From: Rhodospirillales bacterium
Lineage (GTDB): Bacteria; Pseudomonadota; Alphaproteobacteria; Rhodospirillales; JASLLV01
DNA: 12,497 nucleotides
Assembly: GCA_030754475.1 (NCBI GenBank)
Contig: JASMAE010000066.1
Span: 1-12,497 of the forward strand
Direction: 5' to 3'
A model generated the notes under the pieces. It had not been told where the DNA came from. It worked only from the letters and a program-made list of their open reading frames with translations, and did not search any database. Positions 1 through 6,737 of this stretch are shown here, piece after piece (the stretch's first letter is position 1; each line of letters starts with the position of its first letter). The position numbers and the translations under genes were made by a program.

Positions 1-1
1 G

Positions 2-103
2 ATCGGCGCCAATTCCAGGGAGGTGCTGCGCGAGCTTGCCGGGCTAACGGACGAGCGGATCGACGCGCTGGCGGCGGCCGGCGTGGTCCGCTGCGCTGAT
101 TGA
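2..103 (+). CDS. CaiB/BaiF family CoA transferase, C-terminal tail (partial)
   Basis: The reading frame is open from the window edge and stops with TGA at 101-103, giving 33 residues. The tail contains SREVLRELAGL, then DERIDALAAAGVV. This matches the usual end of family III (CaiB/BaiF) CoA transferases, in which a 'TREVL.eLG.s..EI..L...GVV' helix closes the protein. Members move CoA between carboxylic acids in the cytoplasm. The catalytic aspartate and nearly all of the fold lie outside the window, so substrate and completeness cannot be judged. The gene runs toward the aminotransferase on the opposite strand. The family call is fairly good for so short a piece because the closing motif is characteristic. 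Confidence 0.72.
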   Translation: MGANSREVLRELAGLTDERIDALAAAGVVRCAD

Positions 104-131
104 GGCGCGCTGGCGCGGACTTCGTTAACGA

Positions 132-170
132 GAGCGGATCGCGGATGATTGGAACCGCGTGAATCCGCTC
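132..170. repeat. Inverted repeat / hairpin between convergent genes
   Basis: GAGCGGAT (132-139) pairs with ATCCGCTC (163-170). Inside it CGCGG (140-144) pairs with CCGCG (155-159), leaving a 10-nt loop and a 3-nt bulge. A second, mutually exclusive pair, TTGGAA (149-154) with TTCCAA (173-178), overlaps the loop and right arm. The element starts 28 nt after the CoA-transferase stop and probably helps end transcription there. There is no T tract, so it is not a classical intrinsic terminator. Confidence 0.45.
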
Positions 171-196
171 GATTCCAACGAGATGAACCAGATTTA

Positions 197-237
197 CGTG
201 GTCGGCGGATCGCCTTAGGCGAAACCGAGCGACCACG
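197..237 (-). terminator. Putative hairpin terminator downstream of the first aminotransferase
   Basis: CGTGGTCG (197-204) pairs perfectly with CGACCACG (230-237). A tight inner hairpin, TCGCC-TTA-GGCGA (210-222), sits inside it. The element lies 12 bases beyond the stop codon of the minus-strand aminotransferase, where a terminator would be expected. No U-rich tail follows on either strand, so a Rho-dependent or purely structural role is equally possible. Confidence 0.42.
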
Positions 238-249
238 ATCCGGTCCAAT

Positions 250-1638
250 TCAGGCCGCGGTCCAGTCGTTGTCGCGGGCCATGCGTCCCAAGTCTTCGAG
301 CGCGTGGCCGAAACGCTCGAGAAGCTCGTCGATCTCGGACTCGGTGATGATCAGCGGCGGCGCGAAGCACACGGAGTCGCCGGAAAGGCGGGGGATCAGC
401 CCGTGCTCGTGGGCCCGCTCCATGAGCCGCTTGCCGATTCCCACGTGGGGCGCGAACGGCTCTTTGGTCTTCTTGTTCTTGACGAGCTCGACCGCTGCGA
501 TCAGCCCGGTTCCGCGCACCTCGCCCACCAGCGGATGATCGCGGAATCGCCGGAGCCCATCTTGGAGGCGGGGCGCCAGTGCGCGCACGCGGCCGACGAT
601 GTCGCGCTCTTCGTAGATGGTGATTGCCTCGAGCGCGACGGCGGCGGCGACCGGGTGGCCGCCGAAGGTGTGCCCGTGCGCAAACGCGCCCAAGCGATCG
701 CTCTGGTTGGCGAGCACCTGGTAGACCGGGTCCGAGATCATCACCGCCGACATGGGCAGATAGGCCGATGTCATGGCCTTGGCGCAGGTCACGATGTCGG
801 GGCGGATGTCGAAGGTCTCGCACCCCCACATGTTGCCGGTGCGCCCGAAGGCGCAGATGACCTCGTCGGCGACGAAGAGGATGTTGTATTTCTTGAGGAT
901 GTCCTGGACCCGCGCGAAGTACGTCGGCGGCGGCACGATAACCCCGCCCGAGCCCATCAAGGGTTCGGCGACGAAGGCGGCAACCGTGTCCGGCCCTTCG
1001 CCCACGATCATCTTCTCGAGCGCGTTCGCGCACCGTGCCGCAAAATCCTCTTCCGATTCGCCGGGCTCTGCGTAGCGGTAGTGGTGCGGGCACATGGTGT
1101 GCAGGACGCCTGCGATCGGCAGATCGAAGGCGGCGTGGTTGGCGGGAATCCCGGTCAGGCTGCCGGCGCCGATGGTGATCCCGTGGTAGGCCATGTGGCG
1201 CGAGATGATCTTCTTCTTGCGCGGGCGCTCGAGCGCGTTGTTGTAGTACCAGACCATCTTGATCGCGGTGTCGTTGGCCTCGGAACCCGAGTTGGCAAAG
1301 AGCACCTTGGCCATCGGCGAAGGCGCGATTGCGATCAGCTTTTCGGCCAAATTGGCGACCACGTCCGAGGTCTTGGACGAAAAGACGTGGTAGTAGGGAA
1401 GGCGTTCAAACGCGCGCATCGCCGCATTTACCAGGCGCGGCTCGCTGAAGCCGAGCGCCGTGCACCAAAGGCCCGAGAGACCCTCGATGTAATCCTTGCC
1501 CGCTTCGTCGAAGACGCGCACGCCTTCTCCGCGAACGATCACCAATGGCCCGCTGCGTTCGTGCTCGCGCCAATTGGTGATCGGGTGCATGTGGTAGGCA
1601 ACGTCGCGGCCGGCGGTCGAATTGGGTGTAAGCGCCAT
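250..1638 (-). CDS. Class III PLP-dependent aminotransferase (omega-amino acid/amine:pyruvate type)
   Basis: This 462-residue cytoplasmic enzyme has the length and motif order of fold-type I class III transaminases. W59 lies in the substrate tunnel. The phosphate-binding SGSEAND stretch is at 117-123 and YHG, which stacks on PLP, at 151-153. ADEV with Asp258 holds the pyridine nitrogen. Lys287 in CAKAMTS is the Schiff-base lysine, HTFGGHP is at 323-329, and Arg417 (GLIPRLSGD) matches the mobile carboxylate-binding arginine of omega-transaminases. Such enzymes transfer an amino group from amines or omega-amino acids to pyruvate or another keto acid. The ATG start is well supported by AGGGGG seven bases upstream (minus strand). 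The gene is monocistronic, divergent from the amidohydrolase. The amine donor cannot be predicted; beta-alanine, putrescine-like and aromatic amines are all possible. Confidence 0.9.
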   Translation of the reverse strand: MALTPNSTAGRDVAYHMHPITNWREHERSGPLVIVRGEGVRVFDEAGKDYIEGLSGLWCTALGFSEPRLVNAAMRAFERLPYYHVFSSKTSDVVANLAEKLIAIAPSPMAKVLFANSGSEANDTAIKMVWYYNNALERPRKKKIISRHMAYHGITIGAGSLTGIPANHAAFDLPIAGVLHTMCPHHYRYAEPGESEEDFAARCANALEKMIVGEGPDTVAAFVAEPLMGSGGVIVPPPTYFARVQDILKKYNILFVADEVICAFGRTGNMWGCETFDIRPDIVTCAKAMTSAYLPMSAVMISDPVYQVLANQSDRLGAFAHGHTFGGHPVAAAVALEAITIYEERDIVGRVRALAPRLQDGLRRFRDHPLVGEVRGTGLIAAVELVKNKKTKEPFAPHVGIGKRLMERAHEHGLIPRLSGDSVCFAPPLIITESEIDELLERFGHALEDLGRMARDNDWTAA

Positions 1639-1829
1639 CTCGAATCCCCCTGGATGATGACGGCGGCCGCGCCGGCGGCCCCGCAGGCCGCAATCTAGCC
1701 GCGCTCTACGGCGGCGGCAACGCCGCGCCGGGCGCCCGCGTGTCGGCCGATCGCGTGGGCGTGTGCGATTCCACGACTCGGCACATTGCTTTAGGGTCGG
1801 GGCACTTTGGCCTGGGCGGAGACAATGCC
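1639..1829. promoter_or_regulatory. Divergent intergenic control region (aminotransferase / amidohydrolase)
   Basis: This 191-bp gap separates two divergently read genes and must hold both promoters unless they are read through from outside. The half beside the aminotransferase is extremely GC-rich (GGCGGCCGCGCC-type runs around 1663-1690). The half beside the amidohydrolase is less so, with TTGCTTTAGG near 1786. I could not find a convincing -35/-10 pair on either strand, nor a clear operator palindrome. Confidence 0.4.
1818..1821 (+). promoter_or_regulatory. Ribosome binding site fixing the GTG start of the amidohydrolase
   Basis: GGAG at 1818-1821 lies eight bases before GTG at 1830. The frame stays open for 30 more codons upstream to another GTG at 1740, but that extension has no family-like sequence and no good binding site. 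The family-typical N-terminus (FDLLLSGG) begins only five residues after the 1830 start. Confidence 0.65.
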
Positions 1830-3158
1830 GTGGATGAGCCTTTCGATCTTTTGCTTTCCGGCGGCGCGTGCGTGATCGACGGCCGCGTCGTCGAAACGGA
1901 TGTCGGCGTGCGCGCTGGGCGCATCGCCGCGGTGGGAAGCCTGGGCCACGCGCCCGCGGCCCGCGTGCTGGAGGTGGGCGGCCTTCACGTGCTTCCCGGC
2001 GCGATCGATACCCAGGTCCACTTCCGCGAACCGGGCACCGAGCACCAGGAGGATTGGCGGACCGGCTCGGCGGCCGCGGTACTCGGCGGCGTCACTTCCG
2101 TCTTCGAGATGCCGAACACGATCCCGACCACGGCCGATGCCGCGACTTACGCCGACAAGATGCGCCGCGCCGAAGCGCGAAGCTGGTGCGACTTCGCCCT
2201 CGCGGTGGCCGGTACGCCCGAGAACGTCGGTGCGCTTCCGGCCCTCGAGCGGCTTCCGGGGTGTCCGGGCGCCAACGTGTTCCTCGGCTCCTCGACCGCC
2301 TCGGTGGTGGTGGACGAAGCGGTGCTTGGCACCATTCTCGCCTCCTGCCGGCGCCGGCTGACAGCGCACTGCGAGGACGAGGCGCGGATTGCCGAGCGGC
2401 GCGCCATGGTCGAAGGCGGGGCGCCGGTCGCGCGTCATGCCGAGTGGCGCGACGAAGAGGCGGCTGTGATCGCGACCCGGCGCTTCCTCGCACTCGCGCG
2501 CGCCGCGAACAAACGCGTTCACGTGATGAACGTGACGACGGCGGACGAGATCCCGATCATCGCGGCCAATCGGGACCTCGCCACGTTCGATATCACGCCC
2601 CTTCATCTCACCTTCGCCGCGCCCGAGGCGTACGCGCGCCTCGGCTCCCGGGTGCAGACCAACCCCCCGGTGCGTAGCGAACGCCATCGCGACGCGCTCT
2701 GGGCGGCGATCCGCGATGGCCTTTGCGACGTGGTCGCCTCGGACCACTCGCCCCACACGTTGGACGAAAAGGCGCGCCCCTATCCTGAAAGCCCGTCGGG
2801 CGCGCCCGGCGTCCAAACCCTGGTGCCGGTGATGCTGGACCATGTGCACGCCGGCAGGCTTTCGCTCGCGCGCCTGGTCGAGCTCGTCAGCGCCGGGCCC
2901 GCACGCGTCTTCGGAATTGCCGGCAAGGGCCGAATCGCGTGCGGCTACGATGCCGATTTCTCGGTCGTGGACCTAGGTTTGAGGCGGACCATCGAGGACG
3001 CCTGGATCGCGAGCCGGGTCGGCTGGACCCCGTTTGCCGGCTTAGCCGTCACGGGCTGGCCGATCTACACCGTCATACGCGGCCGGGTCGTGATGGCGGA
3101 AGGCGTATTGGCCGGCGAGCCGTCGGGCCAGCCGGTGCGGTTCGAAGACGTTTCGTGA
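1830..3158 (+). CDS. Dihydroorotase-like amidohydrolase with a degenerate metal site
   Basis: The 442-residue protein has the TIM-barrel amidohydrolase layout of class I dihydroorotases: N-terminal beta-sandwich (1-55), PGAIDTQVHFREPG (57-70), EMPNT (93-97), AHCEDE (179-184), ASDHSPHT (303-310) and the late AGKGRIACGYDADF segment (364-377). Arg66 and Asn96, which bind the substrate carboxylate in dihydroorotase, are present. His64, His180 and Asp305 remain as possible ligands. The first His of HxH is Gln62, which I recall as usual for its proteobacterial subfamily. The carboxylated-lysine position appears to be Asn149 (GANVFLGSS), and the histidine of the usual 'H.xHVST' strand is Asn234 (HVMNVTT). 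It may therefore act with one metal, on another ring amide, or be catalytically inactive. It converges on the carboxyltransferase with a 16-bp gap. The family is sure; the activity is not. Confidence 0.85.
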   Translation: MDEPFDLLLSGGACVIDGRVVETDVGVRAGRIAAVGSLGHAPAARVLEVGGLHVLPGAIDTQVHFREPGTEHQEDWRTGSAAAVLGGVTSVFEMPNTIPTTADAATYADKMRRAEARSWCDFALAVAGTPENVGALPALERLPGCPGANVFLGSSTASVVVDEAVLGTILASCRRRLTAHCEDEARIAERRAMVEGGAPVARHAEWRDEEAAVIATRRFLALARAANKRVHVMNVTTADEIPIIAANRDLATFDITPLHLTFAAPEAYARLGSRVQTNPPVRSERHRDALWAAIRDGLCDVVASDHSPHTLDEKARPYPESPSGAPGVQTLVPVMLDHVHAGRLSLARLVELVSAGPARVFGIAGKGRIACGYDADFSVVDLGLRRTIEDAWIASRVGWTPFAGLAVTGWPIYTVIRGRVVMAEGVLAGEPSGQPVRFEDVS

Positions 3159-3174
3159 GAGCCGAGCCCTCGTC

Positions 3175-4740
3175 CTAACACCGCATGGTGCGCGTCTTGG
3201 GCCCGAGCTGGGCAGGCAACAGGGCGTAGGCGTCCTTGACCCACTCGGTGAGGATCGGGCGCGTCTCGCGCGGATTGATGATGTCGAGGATGCTGAAACG
3301 CTCGGCCGAGCGGAACGGCGAGGCGAGCTTCTCGTAGCGGGCCTCGATCTCGGCGCGGCGCGCGTCCGGATCCGGCGCCGCCTCGATCTCCTTGCGAAAC
3401 GCCGCCTGGACCCCGCCTTCGATGGGGATCGAGCCCCACCGCGCCGAGGGCCAGGCGTAGCGCAAATTCACGGACGAGCCGTCGATGCCGTGCTTTGGCC
3501 CGTGCGCCCCGCCGGCGACGCCGAAGACGCGACGCAAGATGATCGAGATCCACGGTGTGGCGCTCTGCTCGATGGCGGCGAGCGCGCGCAGCGCGGCGCC
3601 GACGGTGCCCGCCTTCTCGGCCTCGATCCCGGTCATGACGCCCGGCTGGTCGACCAGGTTCACGATCGGCAGGTGAAAGGTGTCGCACACGTCGACGAAC
3701 TTCTCCGTCTTCTCCGCCGCGCGCCGCGTCATGGCGCCGCCCGCGTGGTAGGGATCGTTCGCCATCACGCCCACCGGATAGCCGTCGAGCCGCGCGAGCG
3801 CGCAAATCGAGGAGCGGCCGTTGTAGCGTCCGATCTCGAAGATGGAATCGCGATCGAAGACGCTCGTCAGGATCTTGCGGGCGTCGTAGACCTTGCGCCG
3901 ATCCTCCGGAATTGCGTCGATCAAGGCCTCGTCGGCGCGGCGCGGATCGTCGCCCGTCTCGCCTCGTTCGGGCATCTCCCAGACGTTGCGCGGAAGATAC
4001 GAGAGATAGTTGCGCACCTGGTGAAGCGCGTCCTCTTCCGAATTCGCCTCGTTCTGGACGACTCCGCTACCGCGGGCATGCACGCGATAGCCGCCGAGCG
4101 CCTCCTTGTCGATCTCGGCGCCGAGACCCTGTTTGACCACCGGCGGGCCGGCGGCGAAGACCTGGCTGGTTTCCTTCACCATGACCGAGAAGTGCGAGAA
4201 CGCGACCTTGATCGCGCCGAGGCCGGCGCAGGCGCCGAGCGCCACCCCGACCACGGGCACCGCGCCCATCAGGCGCGTCAGCGGCCACGCGGGGTAGCCC
4301 GGGATCTTGGTCTGGCCCTGTTGCTCGAGAAGCCGGACGCTGCCGCCGGCGGAATCCACCAGGCGGATCAGCGGCATCCGCATCTCGAAGGCGAGGCGTT
4401 CGGCAAAGACCCACTTGTCCGAGATGGTGGATTCCGACGAGCCGCCGCGGATCGTGAAGTCGTCGGCCGAGACCACCACACGGTGCCCGTCGATGCGGCC
4501 CTGGCCCATGATGGCGTTGGCGGGCGTTATGTCGCAAAACGCACCGTCGGCGTCGTATTCGGCCTTGCCGGTGAGCGTTCCCATCTCGTGGAACGAGGCC
4601 TCGTCCAAGAGCTTGTCGATGCGTTCGCGCGCCGTCAGCTTGCCGAAGCTGTGCTGGCGCTCGATCGCTTCCTCGCCGCCAAGCTTGCGGGCCAGACGGC
4701 GCCTCAAGCGCAGCTCGTCGATTTCCTTTTCCCAGCTCAT
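3175..4740 (-). CDS. Acyl-CoA carboxylase, carboxyltransferase (beta) subunit
   Basis: The 521-residue protein has two crotonase-fold halves, as in PccB, MccB and related carboxyltransferases, and a normal length for them. The N-half (about 25-265) opens with the typical KLTARERID (34-42) and has the CoA-side region VDSAGGSVRLLEQQGQ (128-143). The C-half (about 285-515) has MANDPYHAGGAMT (326-338), NLVDQPGVMTG (361-371) and the second glycine-rich site FGVAGGAHGP (406-415). It moves the carboxyl group from carboxybiotin to an acyl-CoA; propionyl-, methylcrotonyl- or another acyl-CoA cannot be separated by eye. The ATG at 4740 is preferred because family-like sequence (MSWEKEIDELRLRR) begins there, although the frame extends 41 codons upstream. 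Its ribosome binding site is weak. It is divergent from the biotin carboxylase and carrier genes, with which it presumably assembles. Confidence 0.92.
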   Translation of the reverse strand: MSWEKEIDELRLRRRLARKLGGEEAIERQHSFGKLTARERIDKLLDEASFHEMGTLTGKAEYDADGAFCDITPANAIMGQGRIDGHRVVVSADDFTIRGGSSESTISDKWVFAERLAFEMRMPLIRLVDSAGGSVRLLEQQGQTKIPGYPAWPLTRLMGAVPVVGVALGACAGLGAIKVAFSHFSVMVKETSQVFAAGPPVVKQGLGAEIDKEALGGYRVHARGSGVVQNEANSEEDALHQVRNYLSYLPRNVWEMPERGETGDDPRRADEALIDAIPEDRRKVYDARKILTSVFDRDSIFEIGRYNGRSSICALARLDGYPVGVMANDPYHAGGAMTRRAAEKTEKFVDVCDTFHLPIVNLVDQPGVMTGIEAEKAGTVGAALRALAAIEQSATPWISIILRRVFGVAGGAHGPKHGIDGSSVNLRYAWPSARWGSIPIEGGVQAAFRKEIEAAPDPDARRAEIEARYEKLASPFRSAERFSILDIINPRETRPILTEWVKDAYALLPAQLGPKTRTMRC

Positions 4741-4885
4741 GGGCGTCCGTTCTCGTTGTTCGTCATTGTTCGCCAGGGACCGGCGGGCAAAGCGGAAAGC
4801 GAGCGTGAGCTTACGCAATTTGCCCGAGCCGTGCCAGGGCCTCGGCCGTGCACGCGGCGGCACCGGAATCGCCTGGGAAGCGCGC

Positions 4886-4908
4886 GCTTCCTTGACTCGT
4901 AAGGAAGC
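4886..4908. promoter_or_regulatory. Inverted repeat, candidate operator overlapping the -35 box
   Basis: GCTTCCTT (4886-4893) and AAGGAAGC (4901-4908) form a perfect 8-bp inverted repeat around a 7-base spacer. Its left arm and spacer overlap a TTGACT -35 hexamer. A dimeric repressor bound here would block the promoter of the biotin carboxylase gene. The half-sites are about 15 bp apart centre to centre, which is wide but usable for TetR- or GntR-like proteins. No regulator gene is present in the window, so the binding protein is unknown. Confidence 0.45.
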
Positions 4909-4919
4909 CGCCGGATAGC
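4892..4919 (+). promoter_or_regulatory. Candidate sigma-70-type promoter for biotin carboxylase and carrier genes
   Basis: TTGACT (4892-4897) matches the -35 consensus at five of six positions. After a 16-base spacer comes GATAGC (4914-4919), a weak -10 with three of six matches. Initiation would fall near 4926, giving a leader of about 64 bases before the ATG at 4990. The strong -35 and its position support it; the poor -10 keeps confidence moderate. Confidence 0.4.
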
Positions 4920-4989
4920 TTGCCGACGCTCCTCCGAAAGCGGCCGCTTGGGCGATGCGGGCGTGCCGCTTTCACATCGGACCCGTCGC

Positions 4990-6339
4990 ATGTTCAAAAA
5001 GGTCCTCGTCGCGAACCGGGGCGCCATTGCGGCGCGCGTGATTCGGTGTTTGCGCGAGATGGGGATTGCCTCGGTCGCGGTCTATTCCGAGGCCGACGCG
5101 CAAGCGCCCTATGTCGCCGAGGCCGATGAAGCGATCGCGCTGGGCCCGGCGCCGGTGCTGGACAGCTATCTGAACGCCGAACGCGTCCTCGGCGCGCTCG
5201 AAGCGAGCGGCGCGGACGCGCTCCACCCGGGTTACGGGTTCTTCGCCGAGAATCCGGACTTCGCCGCGCGCATCGAGCGCGCCGGGTGCCGGTTCATCGG
5301 CCCGGCAGCGCGCTGGATCGAAGCCATGGGGCACAAGACGAACGCGCGTCGGCTCATGGAATCGTTGGGGCTTCCGGTGTCTGTGGCCTCGGGCGTGCTC
5401 GGCGAGGGGATCGAGGCCGCGATCGCCGAGGCGCGGCGGATCGGCTTTCCGGTGCTGATCAAGGCCGTGCGCGGCGGTGGCGGAATCGGGATGACGCGGG
5501 CCGACGACGAGATCGCGCTGGCGCGCAACCTGGACCGCGCCCGGGCCCTGGCCGCGCGCACTTTCGGTGATTCGGAACTCTATCTCGAACGCCTCGTCGA
5601 ACGGCCCCGGCACGTGGAGTTTCAGGTCCTGGGCGACGCGTCCGGCGACGTCCGCCATCTGTACGAGCGCGACTGCTCGATCCAACGCCGCCACCAGAAG
5701 TTGATCGAGGAGGCGCCGGCACCGGGTCTCGATCGCGCGTTTCTGGACGCGACCGCGGCGCGCATGTCGGGGGCGCTGGCCAGGCTCGGCTACGACAACA
5801 TCGGCACCGTCGAAACGCTCCACGACGCAGAATCCGGCGTGCGGTTCCTCGAGATGAACACGCGGCTGCAGGTCGAGCACGCGGTCACCGAAGCAGTCAG
5901 CGGCGTCGATCTGGTGCGGGCGCAGATTCTCGCGGCGGCGGGCGCCCGGATGGCAGAGATACTGCCTGATCCGGTTCCGCTTCAGGGCCACGCGATCGAG
6001 GCCCGCGTCTACGCCGAGGACCCGGTCCGCTTCCTGCCCTCGCCTGGCACGCTCAGAACCTTCCGCCCGCCCAAGGGCGACGGCGTCCGGGTCGAGACCG
6101 GAACCCGCGAGGGCGCCGCCGTCACCCCGTTCTATGACCCCTTGCTGGCGAAGGTCGTCGCCCACGGGCGCGACCGGACCGAGGCCATCGGATCGTTGCG
6201 CCGCGCGCTCGACGGGTTCGCGGTCGAAGGCGTCAAGACCAACATCCCGTTTCTGTTGCGGGCGTTGCGCCATCCGCCCTTCGTCGCCGGCGACGTGCAC
6301 ACCGGGCTCGCGCACGATATCCTTGCGGGCCCGCCATGA
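4990..6339 (+). CDS. Biotin carboxylase subunit of acyl-CoA carboxylase
   Basis: The protein is 449 residues, the same length as E. coli AccC and without fused domains. It has an N-terminal Rossmann-like part (MFKKVLVANRG), then an ATP-grasp domain and a C-terminal biotin carboxylase domain. Visible catalytic positions are Lys116 and Lys158 (ATP), the glycine-rich loop GGGGIGM (162-168), His208, Glu275, Glu288 and Asn290. Next come Arg292, Gln294 and Glu296 in TRLQVEH (bicarbonate and biotin chemistry), and Arg339. All are intact. It uses ATP and bicarbonate to carboxylate biotin on the carrier. The glycine loop has Ile where many members have Arg or Lys. The ATG is chosen because homology starts there; an in-frame TTG 14 codons upstream adds nothing recognisable. 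No strong ribosome binding site is seen. It is followed 33 bp later by the carrier gene, in one operon. Confidence 0.95.
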   Translation: MFKKVLVANRGAIAARVIRCLREMGIASVAVYSEADAQAPYVAEADEAIALGPAPVLDSYLNAERVLGALEASGADALHPGYGFFAENPDFAARIERAGCRFIGPAARWIEAMGHKTNARRLMESLGLPVSVASGVLGEGIEAAIAEARRIGFPVLIKAVRGGGGIGMTRADDEIALARNLDRARALAARTFGDSELYLERLVERPRHVEFQVLGDASGDVRHLYERDCSIQRRHQKLIEEAPAPGLDRAFLDATAARMSGALARLGYDNIGTVETLHDAESGVRFLEMNTRLQVEHAVTEAVSGVDLVRAQILAAAGARMAEILPDPVPLQGHAIEARVYAEDPVRFLPSPGTLRTFRPPKGDGVRVETGTREGAAVTPFYDPLLAKVVAHGRDRTEAIGSLRRALDGFAVEGVKTNIPFLLRALRHPPFVAGDVHTGLAHDILAGPP

Positions 6340-6372
6340 GGCGGCGTCCTGGCCTCTGTTGGAGAGTGGAGC

Positions 6373-6594
6373 GTGGCTGAGATCAAAGTCGAAAGCGAGA
6401 TAACGGGGAAAGTATGGAAGATCGAGGTCGGCATCGGCGATCGCCTCGAGGCGGACGATGCGGTCATGATTCTCGAATCCATGAAGATGGAGATCCCGGT
6501 GCTGGCGCCCGAGGCGGGCACCGTTAAGGAGATTCTCGTCCGTGAGGAGGACGCGGTCCAGGAAGGCCAGGTGGTGGCGCTTCTCGAAAGCTGA
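6373..6594 (+). CDS. Small biotin carrier protein (biotinyl/lipoyl-attachment domain)
   Basis: This 73-residue protein consists of a single biotinyl domain. Lys38 in ILESMKMEIPV is the residue that biotin protein ligase would modify. The mirrored half of the flattened beta-barrel includes PEAGTVKEILV (46-56) and ends EGQVVALLES. It lacks the long Ala/Pro-rich N-terminal part of AccB, so it resembles the free-standing small carriers (such as Bacillus BLAP) found beside propionyl- or methylcrotonyl-CoA-type carboxylases. It would shuttle carboxybiotin between the biotin carboxylase and the carboxyltransferase. The GTG start is supported by GGAG at 6361-6364, eight bases upstream. It is translated from the same mRNA as the biotin carboxylase. 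One uncertainty is whether a lipoyl group could be attached instead; the MKM motif and neighbours favour biotin. Confidence 0.93.
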   Translation: MAEIKVESEITGKVWKIEVGIGDRLEADDAVMILESMKMEIPVLAPEAGTVKEILVREEDAVQEGQVVALLES

Positions 6595-6645
6595 AGCGGC
6601 TGCGCGAAATGGCGGGGAATCGGTGTCGAATAACGGCTTGCGGCG

Positions 6646-6674
6646 TTGTCTTCGCTGAGCAATCGGCGCATACT
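6646..6674 (+). promoter_or_regulatory. Candidate promoter upstream of the DapA-family gene
   Basis: TTGTCT (6646-6651) and CATACT (6669-6674) are separated by exactly 17 bases and each match the sigma-70 consensus at four of six positions. Initiation would be near 6681, at a small hairpin, CCGCG-acatc-CGCGG (6680-6694). The leader would run about 57 bases to the ATG at 6738. The 143-bp gap after the carrier gene fits a new transcription unit beginning here. Confidence 0.42.
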
Positions 6675-6737
6675 CGTGCCCGCGACATCCGCGGAACGCC
6701 GCCGGCGCCTAACGGAAAATCGGTAGGAAACTGAGTC

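Larger units (their letters stand above)
4741..4989. promoter_or_regulatory. Divergent control region of the acyl-CoA carboxylase genes
   Basis: These 249 bp lie between the two divergent halves of one carboxylase and probably coordinate both. They include a quasi-palindrome GCGTGAGCTTACGC (4803-4816), a repeated GCCGTGC (near 4830 and 4848) and the promoter/operator unit at 4886-4919 listed separately. I found no convincing minus-strand promoter for the carboxyltransferase. Reading-frame extensions into this region from both genes lack family-like sequence. Confidence 0.5.

Noticed and set aside
304..1698. Long plus-strand open frame antisense to the first aminotransferase
   Set aside because: Its translation is Asp/Arg/Gly-rich without any family motif, and it mirrors a gene with complete PLP motifs. 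Such frames arise from high-GC codon bias.
1740..1829. Upstream GTG start extending the amidohydrolase by 30 codons
   Set aside because: The extension lacks family similarity and a ribosome binding site, whereas GTG 1830 has GGAG at good spacing and yields a family-length protein.
4803..4816. Quasi-palindrome GCGTGAGCTTACGC as a second operator
   Set aside because: It is short, imperfect and not placed over a visible promoter; kept only as a note in the control-region entry.
4741..4863. Forty-one-codon N-terminal extension of the carboxyltransferase
   Set aside because: Arg/Pro-rich sequence without similarity; the normal N-terminus starts at the ATG at 4740.
3490..4902. Long plus-strand open frame antisense to the carboxyltransferase
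   Set aside because: It has no recognisable domain and a low-complexity Arg/Ala/Asp composition; the minus-strand gene has both crotonase-fold halves intact.
4948..4989. TTG start extending biotin carboxylase by 14 codons
   Set aside because: The canonical MFKKVLVANRG begins at 4990 and the extension has no counterpart in the family.
4972..6315. Long minus-strand open frame antisense to biotin carboxylase
   Set aside because: It is a compositional shadow; all biotin carboxylase catalytic residues are in frame on the plus strand.
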